NCBI GenBank assembly: GCA_001931905.2
Contig: MSJI02000885.1
Span: 68,205-132,204 of the forward strand
Direction of reading: 5' to 3'
Length of the DNA stretch: 64,000 nt
Origin: Cladosporium sp. IMV 00045
Lineage: Eukaryota > Ascomycota > Dothideomycetes > Cladosporiales > Cladosporiaceae
The notes below the pieces were generated by a model. It was not told the origin of the DNA. It searched no databases and saw only the letters and a program-made list of their open reading frames with translations. This document shows, piece by piece, positions 11,033 to 20,000 of the stretch (within the stretch, counting starts at the first letter, position 1; each line of letters opens with the position of its first letter). Position numbers and translations under genes: made by a program.

Positions 11033-12774
11033 ATGTCGCTCTACCACGAAGCGGCCGGCATCCTAGACACGGTCAACAAAGGTCGCACATCATTAAAAGC
11101 AGAAGTGTTCGGAAAGAAAGGGTGGAAGAGCGACGGCAAAACTCTTTTCGCGCTGACGAGCGAGGCGGCGAAATGGAGTGAGGTTTTGGCAGAGGTGGTG
11201 GAGAGGAGTGGAGTGCTGAAACTTGAGAGGCAGGTATGTTTTGGTTGTACTGTTCTCAATGGGCCGAGAGATCTTGATCTGACATCCCACAGCTCTCACC
11301 AACCCTCGCGCTCGTGCTAACGCACGACCTCCTCCTTTCGAAAAAAGGCATCGCCCTGCCCGCCAAACACGGCCTCAACGCTACTGTTTCTCGGCATAAA
11401 GCCCGCCTGTCCGCCGAACTGACCAAAACGCGCCTGCGCAGAGGTTTCGCCACACTGGACCTGCTGCGCGCACACGTCAACCAAGCCGCCCACAGCAACG
11501 ATCAAGACGGCTCACCGCAATACGCCCACCCGCGCTGGATCCGCATCAATACCCTGCGTACCACGCTCGCAGAGCAACTGAGCACCACCTTCTCCGACCT
11601 GGAGCGCGTCGATTCCGTCAAAGGAGTCTCAAACCGGATCTCCAAAGCCCTCTACGTCGACGAACACATCCCCGACCTCGTCGCCGTCTCTCCCTCCGTA
11701 AACTTCACCGCAAGCAAACCCTACCGCGAAGGCAAGTTGATTTTCCAGGACAAGGCGTCCTGCTTCCCCGCCTACCTCCTCAACCCGTCGCGCGAAGACG
11801 GCACGCTCATCGACGCCTGCGCCGCGCCGGGCAACAAAACGACCCACCTTGCAGCTCTCCTGCGCGCGCAGCGAGGCGCCGAGGGAGAAGCGCGCATGAT
11901 CGCCTGTGAGAAAGACGCGTTCCGCTCCAAGACGCTGGCGAAGATGACGAAGCTGGCTGATCCGGAGGGGATTGTTACTGTGAAAGCGGAGCAGAATTTT
12001 CTCAAGCTTGTGCCGACTTCGAGGGAGTTCGAGGGAGTTACGGGATTGGTTCTCGATCCGAGCTGTTCGGGGAGTGGGATTGTGGGGAGAGATGAGGGTG
12101 GTGTGGTCGTTCATTTGCCTAGCAGCAGTGCCGCCACACCAGATGCGCCGACGGGGAAGAATAGTCGGAAACGGAAACGGAACGAAAAGGCTGCGCCAGC
12201 ACCGCCTCCCAAGCCATCCATCAATGACTCGAACGACGACGACGCTGAAAACATAGCCGAAGAAGAAGCCCCAGACTCCACCCCCACCGACAGCCTCGAA
12301 CTGGCAGAACGCCTCATAGCTCTCTCGGACTTCCAACTGCGCCTCCTCCTGCACGCCATGACGTTCCCGTCCGCGCGGAAAATCACCTACTCGACTTGCT
12401 CGATTCACGGAGAAGAGAACGAGGGCGTCGTGGTCCGCGCTCTGCTTTCTGATACGGCTCGTGAGGCGGGTTGGAGAGTCATGAGGAGGAGTGAGCAGGT
12501 TGATGGGATGAGGAGGTGGGGGGTAAGAGGGGAGGTTGGGGCTGTGAGGGCGGGGTCGAGGAATGGTGAGGGTGGGCAGGGGATTGATGAAGGGGAGGTG
12601 GCGGAGGCTTGTTTGAGGTGTGATAAGAGTACGGAGGATGGGACGATGGGGTTTTTCGTGGCGGGGTTTGTGAGGCAGGAGGGATGTGCGATGGGGAATG
12701 AGGTTGTTGTCGAGGCCGAGGGTGGCGAGGACGAGGAGGAAGACGAATGGGGAGGGTTCAGCGACGAGGAGTAA
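11033..12774 (+). CDS. RCM1: 25S rRNA (cytosine-5) methyltransferase, Rcm1/NSUN5 type
   Basis: Two exons, 11033-11233 and 11293-12774, 560 aa. It methylates a cytosine of large-subunit rRNA using S-adenosylmethionine, in the nucleolus. Start MSLYHEAAGILD resembles the family N-terminus. Key motifs: DACAAPGNKTTHLAALL (AdoMet binding, about 240-256), DPSCSGSG (motif IV, about 323-330) typical of NSUN5 rather than NSUN2, and TYSTCSIHGEENE with the motif VI catalytic Cys near 435. Between motif IV and VI there is a low-complexity insert of about 55 residues (KRKRNEKAAPAPPPK then acidic), and the C-terminus is strongly acidic. The 59-nt intron has a GTATGT donor and CACAG acceptor. A telobox-like element lies upstream, which would fit control with other ribosome-biogenesis genes. 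Confidence 0.9.
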
Positions 12775-13363
12775 TTGAAAGAGAAGACGTGTAATGTGCT
12801 TGGGTTGGTGGAACCAAGCCCCGGTATAGGCTTTGTTTGTGTAAAAGTACATTCTATCCAGGTAAGATTTCCCCCTTATCTTGACCCAATGGCAACCTCG
12901 AAAACATGAAGAAACAAAAGGGTGAGAACGAATATCTGAGGGATACGAAATGAAGCTCCTTTCCGGATTTTTCTTCTTTTCTCGACTCACGGTAAGTTTC
13001 TTGCTCTTAAATCAACGCGAAGGTAGAAACAGTCCCGCTCTGCTTTCCACACGAAAAGCCGCAACCGATTGTCTAGCCAAGGAGCAAAAGTAAGACGACA
13101 GACGACGCGATTTCAGCGACAATGAACAATTCAGGAAGAAGAGGATGAAAATGGAGCATTGGTTTTGGGTCGTGAAACAAAGCTCCTTTACGGGCTTCGG
13201 TTTCATATTTTCGAAATATTTCTATTTGAGGGGGTAAGATCTTCCCTTACTCCCAACCCAATGCGAACAAAAGAAAAAGTCCGACTTGCATTACACTCAT
13301 CGTAACTCGTAAACCGCTCTAGCGTTTATTCCAAACATCCGTCAAACAAGGAAAGGAAATAAC
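12775..13363. repeat. Intergenic region with diverged internal repeats
   Basis: Holds related segments: ggtaagatttcccccttatc (12861) and ggggtaagatcttccctta (about 13215), both followed by a cCCAAcCCAATG-like string; and gaagctcctttccgg (12952) versus caaagctcctttacggg (about 13179). This suggests an old local duplication. No coding frame is supported. It separates convergent genes, so it holds the 3' ends of both. Confidence 0.5.
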
Positions 13364-14002
13364 CTAGTTCCTAGGAAGCTTGTTCTCCTGCGCAACAGTC
13401 TCCGCAGGCTCATTGAGTCTGTCCTCAGCAGCGGGACCGCCAACATTGCCACGGCCGATGACCGCCTCGTCCTTGCCGAGCGCACGCTGGCCGGCAGCCT
13501 CGGGCGCGTGAGGGTCAATGGTGGTCTGGGAAGCGGATCCGCCAACGCCCTCAGCGCCGCCCATGCCGGGGTTCTTGCGGCCGGCCTGGCCGTCGTGGTG
13601 CAGCTCGTTGCTCGTCTGGCCTTGGATCGGCTTGCCGAGGCCGGCGTTCACTTGAGAAGAGTCGGTGCCACCGAGGGTGGCGGAGGCGGGGGTCTTGTTG
13701 TAAGATGCCTGGGCGGGTGTTTCTTGCGTGTTGGAGGTGTAGGTGGCGGAGGCGGGGGCGCTGCCGGGGGGCATGGTCTTCGCGTGGAATTCAGGGACGG
13801 CGTCGTTGCCAGTCAGGACACCGGGCTTGTGCTGGATGGGTTGTTAGATGGGCGGTTCGATTGAGAGGAGCTTTTGGTTAGGTGAACTTACGCCATCGTG
13901 GTTCTCACGGCCAACACCAGCGGGCTTGGGGTTGAACTCGCCAGAGCCACCGGTGGGCATCTGGTTGGCGACGGCTTCGACGTTGTTGTTGGTGGAAGAC
14001 AT
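13364..14002 (-). CDS. Small hydrophilic fungal protein of unknown function
   Basis: Two exons on the minus strand, 14002-13892 and 13831-13364, 192 aa. Intron donor GTAAGT at 13891 and a CAG acceptor before 13831; exon 1 is exactly 37 codons and the frame stays open. The protein is rich in Gly, Asn, Ala and Pro with no signal peptide, membrane segment or known domain. Phrases such as MPTGGSGEFNPKP, PGVLTGNDAVPEFHAK and the repeated short Gly/Asn turns suggest an intrinsically disordered, possibly stress-related protein of the kind found across filamentous ascomycetes. No function is assigned. The ATG chosen gives the only intact first exon. Confidence 0.75.
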
Positions 14003-14526
14003 ATTTGTTGTTGTATCGAAGGTGTGGTTGGTTGATTTATTAAAGCATTCAATTCGTTAAGGAAGAGTCGTTAAGAATAAAGTTGTTTGAATGTGAATGT
14101 GCACAAGAGCAGAGGTGGGATGTGTCGTGTGGCCATTACTTGAATAGATAAATTCTCCGAGTGAACGTCGACTTCACTTCAGCGTCAGAATAACGTCAAC
14201 ACCTCAAGATTGACCTCACGCCCAATCAAGGCGCATCCATCAACCCCACCTTGGCCATCATCAAAGGAAAAACTGCATCAGAAAGAACCACTGCCCCTCA
14301 ATAACGGACACATCTGACGTAGCTAATCATTGAAATTGAAACAGAGTCATATCTATCGATTCCTTTCGCGCCCTTTCTGTGAGGGTACGCGATCTTTACA
14401 GGGCTGGTCATCTAGCACGTCATAACATCCAGAATCGTGGGAGAAAAATGTCTTTCATCGAAAATAGTCGATTATCGTCTAATCGATTCCCCTACCTCCG
14501 TAAGACCTCGAGACCTCCTAATCAAT
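14003..14526. other. Intergenic region between two minus-strand genes
   Basis: About 520 bp with no gene seen. It must contain the promoter of the 192-aa protein and the 3' end of the 349-aa protein gene. Confidence 0.5.
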
Positions 14527-15576
14527 TCATTTCTTACTCGACTTCTTCGGACCCACAGGCAATCTAGAGCCCATCTGTTTCCCTCTCCCACCTTCCACAG
14601 TCTTCTTCTCCTCGATCGGCTTGCAACTCTGGCTCCACGATGATGATGATGATGACTTCGACGAAGGGGCTGGCAGCTGGCTTCTCTTCATCGCCATACT
14701 CTTCGGCGCAGGATTCTTCAATCGGTCCGTCTTGACCTCCTTGAGGACAGGAAGACCAGTCGAAGCCACCAACTTACCAGGGATCTTCATCGTTTTGGCC
14801 TTAGCCACCTTCTTCACGAAAACCTCCTCACCCTCCTCCTCAGGCTCCGCCTTAATCCCCTCACACCTCCTCCCCGTCTCCTTCAGCGCCCTCTTCTCTT
14901 CCTCCATATCATTCCTCCAAACCCTCTCCATGCGCTCAAGCCTCTTCTCCTTCCAGCCCTGCTCAAACCCGCCCAAAGCCCTCTCCAGAGCGTCCAGACT
15001 CGGCACGAAAAGCGCTTTCTTCTCCTGGTAGTGCTCGCGCACGTACGTCGAGATGCAGACCGCGCAGGCGAATCTCGTGTCCGTCTTGGCGTTGGCGAAG
15101 ATCCATTCGTCGTTGCCGGCGCAGTTGGAGCCGCAGGGTTCCGGGGTGCGGGTTAGCACGCGGTGGCCGCAGGGTGAGAGGACGTGGAGGAGGGCGTTGG
15201 GGATGCAGGGGGAGGCGAGGTGGGGGCCGGAGTAGATTGAGATTGAGACTGGAGGGGTTGAGGTGGTCGAGGTGGGTTTGACGTTTTGGTCGGTTGATGC
15301 TGAGGATGTGGATGCGCGGTTGGTTGAGGACTCACTGCCTGTTGTGATTGATGATGATGATGAGTGAGGCTGCGGGGATGCTACGACGGGTATCATCCGA
15401 CTCAGTCGTTTCCTTGAATGCTTAGGCTTGCGGCGACGAGCGACGGAGCCATCAGACTGGACTGAGGTCGCGGGCACCTGTGCCTCATCGTTCTGTCTTG
15501 GATGCTTCACCTCTGCCGTAAGCTTGTCCTCCAAAGGTGAACGCATGTTATCCTTCTTCGGGATTCCAGATCCCAT
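14527..15576 (-). CDS. Basic Ser/Lys-rich protein with a Cys/His cluster, unknown function
   Basis: Single exon of 349 aa from the ATG at 15576; an in-frame ATG ten codons upstream (15606) is also possible. Layout: basic region KPKHSRKRLSR (about 50-60), Ser/Thr-rich linker, then a Cys/His-containing centre (LSPCGHRVLTRTPEPCGSNC and FACAVC, about 133-172) that could bind zinc, a charged predicted helical region (EQGWKEKRLERMERVWRNDM) and a Lys/Ser-rich tail ending GPKKSSKK. No family was recognised. The CGHR-CGSNC-CAVC spacing is not a standard RING or GATA finger. Being basic with a candidate zinc site, it may be nuclear, which is inference only. Confidence 0.65.
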   Translation of the reverse strand: MGSGIPKKDNMRSPLEDKLTAEVKHPRQNDEAQVPATSVQSDGSVARRRKPKHSRKRLSRMIPVVASPQPHSSSSSITTGSESSTNRASTSSASTDQNVKPTSTTSTPPVSISIYSGPHLASPCIPNALLHVLSPCGHRVLTRTPEPCGSNCAGNDEWIFANAKTDTRFACAVCISTYVREHYQEKKALFVPSLDALERALGGFEQGWKEKRLERMERVWRNDMEEEKRALKETGRRCEGIKAEPEEEGEEVFVKKVAKAKTMKIPGKLVASTGLPVLKEVKTDRLKNPAPKSMAMKRSQLPAPSSKSSSSSSWSQSCKPIEEKKTVEGGRGKQMGSRLPVGPKKSSKK

Positions 15577-16587
15577 TTTAGGTAAGTTCAATTGGTTATT
15601 CGTCATTCGTCAACGGTTTCGTTATTCCGTATTCAAAGCTTCTGCGAGTCACAAGTGAAATCAAGCATTAAAGACATATTAAGTTGCCTCACTCCAAAAG
15701 AACTCAGCTTGGAACAATCCCTCTTTGTCCCCTTTGTTCGAATGAAGGGCTGTCTGACGCAGTTTGTCTGACCTCGAGAGCTTCGAAGAAAGTGCATTGT
15801 TTGAGATGACGAAAGGGAGGTGAAAGAAATTGTCTGCGTAAGCATATGTTGATATGCTTCATTGTTTACCCCTTGAATGATTTCTAAAATTGTCTCTGTT
15901 CATTGGAAGTCATCATGAAGTGATACGTGACGCTTGCAGTATGGTCGGGCCTTAGATAGCTCACATGCAATGCTCATATGTTGAGGTCGTCAGTCAAATA
16001 TCGACTGAGAAGACAGAAGATTGACAGACTTCCGATGAAGGATGAAGGGCGATGGATGATGGACGAAGCAAACATAAGAATGACCGACCTCTTCGATTCA
16101 ACTCATGGAAAGAAACCAACACAATACGCATCGCATTCCATTCTTTGATTCACGTCCCAGAACTTGTGTTCTCAGGTCGACAAGTGGTCAAAGCCAGAGT
16201 TTCAAATCGTCACCAATCAGGTCAGATCAAAACAGATCAAGCATCACAAGTTCCATCTACGGTATCGAGCTCACTAAGGTAATCACATGTGAAACCGCAT
16301 TTGCGTAGAACACTCAGTCTCCATCTCAAGCTCGAAGAATCAAATAATTCATTCCCCTCACATACATTACGTGCGGTAAGAATCAACCCATCAAAAGCAG
16401 AGCCCAACACAAGACCAAGCGCTCACCTCAGCCTCGTCAAAAATCACCGCCTTGCCCGAACCAAAGCTCAAACTCTCGCCTTGATTTGTCCTCTCCCTCC
16501 CTCGCTCTACCTCCATCTATCTATCTAGCTGAAAGGCGATAGAACTAACCAACTACCCAACGCCTCCAATGCAAGAAAAATCACGTC

Positions 16588-16631
<44 letters not shown>

Positions 16632-17084
16632 GGAGAGATTCAAAAGCGTGTATATGCGTTCATACTAACCCTCAAACCAAAAAGGGAAGAGATGAAGAAA
16701 GAAGAAGTAAAATTTAGACTTTAAAAAAGATGCTCAGTAGCTATAAGTAAAGTAAAGTAAAGTAAAGGTCGGGAATTGTGTCAGACAAGAGGAAAAAGGG
16801 GTTGTCTAGAGAACAGACGAAAAGGGTTGTCTGGAGAGAAAAAGTAAGGAAAGAGTACGCCTGGCCGCTTGCAACGCTTTTCCCGCGACAGGTGAAGGAA
16901 AATTTGTATCCCAAGACAAGACAAGACAAGGAGATCGATGTCGAAGTTCGAGTAGCAAGAAAAAGAAGAAAGGAAAGGAGAGAGAAAAAAGAATGATGCG
17001 CTGCCCCATGTGCCCCTCTTACAAAAATCAATGACGATCGTTTCACACAGGCCCAGCGAAGAGCAAAGCAGTGGAGGAGGAAAT
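15577..17084. other. Intergenic region between divergent/tandem minus-strand genes
   Basis: 1.5 kb with no supported gene. It serves as promoter for the 349-aa gene and as 3' region for the formin. Contains a 36-nt A run at 16592-16627, four copies of agtaa at about 16746-16767 and tandem gacaa at about 16914-16929. Confidence 0.6.
16592..16627 (+). repeat. Poly-A homopolymer, 36 nt
   Basis: Unbroken A run on the plus strand (poly-T on the formin sense strand, about 460 bp beyond the formin stop). Length is likely to vary between strains and may be assembly-sensitive. Confidence 0.9.
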
Positions 17085-20000
17085 CTATCCCTCAGCCTCT
17101 CCTTCCTCATTTGTAAGCGATCGTTTCTTCTCACTCGGAGTTGGACTAGGCGGCACTATAACCGTGGTGGGCGTGGGAAGTTTCTGCCCGTCACTCGTGC
17201 TCGGTCGGCGTTCGACTTCTTGCGGCACAGCGTCGTCGGAGGAAGCTGGCCTTTCTTCTGAGGGAGGAGGGACCTCGGTCGATTCAACGACGTCGCCGTC
17301 GCCTTCTTTTTCTTCCGCGATGGTAGGTGCAGAACCCGCAGCGGAAGCGTCGACGCTCGAATTCCCCGCGCGCCGTCGCGCGGCTCGTCGACGCTGTCGT
17401 TCCTCGTCTGCGCTTTCCCTTCGTCTTCGCACGCGCAAGCTGTCGTCTCGGCCGACGCTTCCCACGCCGCCGTCGCCGACCTCGTCGCCTCGCAAACCTT
17501 GCAGGAGACTGGCGGCGCGGTCTGCGACGTCTTCACCCCCGGCCGCGGAGTTTGCTGGGGCGGCGCCGTCTTGGTCCGTAGACTTCTCTGCCGCGGCGCC
17601 GGTGTCGCTTGCGGTCTCTGAGTCTCCACCTTCGGTGGCTGGTGAGAGGAGTCCGGTGTCTGAGATGTTTTCTCCAGTCTCTGGGATTTCCTGTCCGGAG
17701 GCAACGCGCACTTGGTGGCGGTCCTTCAGCCTTGCCCTGCGGCGGCGATCTCTTGTGTCTCTAGTCTGCGGCGCAGCGGCACGCAGCTTCTCGAGCAGCG
17801 TGTCCATGGCGCCCGTGCTGGGACTCGGGCTGAGCGGCGGATCGCCGGCGGTATTGGCATTGGCCGCTTGCGTGTTGAGTTGCTTGCGGCGCATGTTGGC
17901 CTCGTTGCGACGCCAGGTCTCTTCCAGGATCATGTTCTTCTCGTGCGACTTCTTGTACTCGTTGACGAAGTTGGCCAGCTTGGTGAAGAAGTCCCGGCGC
18001 GCGCTGTCGTCCTTGTTGTCGTCGCCGAAGAACGTGAGGATGTCGTCGAATACGCGGTTCATCTCGTCGAGGTACAGCTGCATTTGCTCGGCTTTGCGGC
18101 GGGCTTCCTTCATGCTGCGCTGCACGACCTGGCTGACGCGGTCTTCGGGGTGGAATTTCTTCGAGTCGCTCAGATTGCCGGCGTCCAGAGAAGATTGGAC
18201 GTTGTTGATATTGTCGATGTATTTCTTGGCGTCCGTTTGGAGCTGCTCGATATTCATTTTCTGGGTGGTAAGGACGCCGGCAATGTCGTCGGTGAAGCCT
18301 TCGTATTGCGGGTATTGCTTGCGGACAACACGCTCCACGTAATCCATAAGAGTAGACTCATTGTTGGTGTCCTTGACCATTCCCAGGCGAGCCAGAGAGG
18401 AAAGCTTGAAACCAACGGCCTGCTTGTTCGTGTCGTTCATGTAGTTACCGATATCCAAAATTAGACCAAAGACAGGCATGAGCTTGACAGAGTCGCGCAG
18501 AGACTCGGAAACATTGACGACGTGCTTCAGTTTGCCAGCGATCTCGTCATACTCCGGCTCAAACGTGCGCGTCAGTGAGAGAGCACGCATACGGGCCTTC
18601 CAGTAATGATGCAGCTCGTAAGCCGTGTAAAGATAGATCTGATCTTCGCGGGTAAGCTCGTTAGGATCGGCCTCGCGCTCCGTCTTCATCGCATCAGGGC
18701 CGGTCCAGTCCTTGGAGTATGGCGCCATTTGCTTGGCGACGTTGTCAGGAATGGTGCAAAGGTGTTCCAGCTGGAGGAAGTCCATGACATTGCCGTTGTC
18801 GAGGATGTCCTTGTCGCAGTGAATGATCGAGCGAACGATCTCCTGCGCGTCGAGCGTTGAGAACTTCGAGAGCGAGATTTGCATCGTGTGCATGAGGTCG
18901 CGATTGATGATTTGCTTCTTGTCGCTCTTGACCTTGCCAGCTCCCTTGCCAATCTGCTTGATCTCCTTCGCCATGAAGAGCTTCTCAATCTCATCGAGAA
19001 TACCCTTCTTGGAGAGTTCCTGATACTTCTCCTCCTTCATCTCGGACGTAGGCGTGTGCGTTGCCCACAGCGTAATTTCTGGCGAATCAATCTTCTCCCA
19101 GTGCAGGGCCTTGAGCTTCTTCTTAGGTCGGGGCGCTCCAAGGCCAACAGTCGTGTTGGGGTTGTAGATAGGCGAGGGCAGCCAGCCGCCCTTCTTCGCG
19201 CCTGGAAGAGGCGGTGCTCCAGGCGGAGGAGGAGGTGGGCCACCAGCGAAACCTCCAGGACCTGGAGGTGGGGGCGGAGGTGGAGGCGGTCCTCCAAAGC
19301 CAGGCATTGGAGGAGGAGGTGGAGGAGGAGGTGGGCCACCAAAACCAGGCATTGGGGGCGGTGGAGGGGGTGGAGGTGCACCATCGGAAAAGCCAGGCAT
19401 AGGTGGAGGTGGGGGAGGAGGGCCTCCATCGAAACCAGGCATTGGAGGCGGCGGAGGCGGCGGTGCTCCATCGAATTTGTCTTTGGGATGCTCGGGATCC
19501 TCGGGTGTCTTTGGGCTTTGGCTCTCCAGGCTCGGGTGACTGGGCCCAGTAGTGATACCGTCTCCCTCGTCGTCTGAGCCATCAATACGCTCTGTCTTGC
19601 TCTTAAGCTCCGAGAGCATGCCACCCGCGACCGCCGAGGGAACCTTGGGCTTCTTGTACTCCACAATTCTCGGCTTCTCGATGACCGTACCTTCGTCGTC
19701 AAGATCAAAGTCTTCCTCCTCGCCCTTGCTCGAACGTTGACCACCGACAGGCTTCCGGTGAATCGCACTCTTTGACCGAGGCGCGGTGCCCAGATACTGC
19801 ATGTGCTCCGGCAGTGCATCAGGCGCGATGGCGCCAGCATCGCCCTCCATCTTCTCACGCAACTCGCGAAGTTTGTCGGAGGGGTTGACCTGTTGCCAGA
19901 CCTTACCCTCAAGCTTCGCCTGCGTCTTGGCCCTCTCAAGTTGCATCTCAAGACGATCCATAAGCTTTTCTCTGTCCATGATACCAGCCATGCGCGCAGC

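Noticed and set aside
6303..12774. Secondary-metabolite cluster around the ferric reductase and P450
   Set aside because: No backbone synthase, transporter or pathway regulator; neighbours are housekeeping genes.
11629..12990. 453-aa minus-strand frame opposite RCM1
   Set aside because: Mirror of the methyltransferase coding sequence caused by codon bias; no family features.
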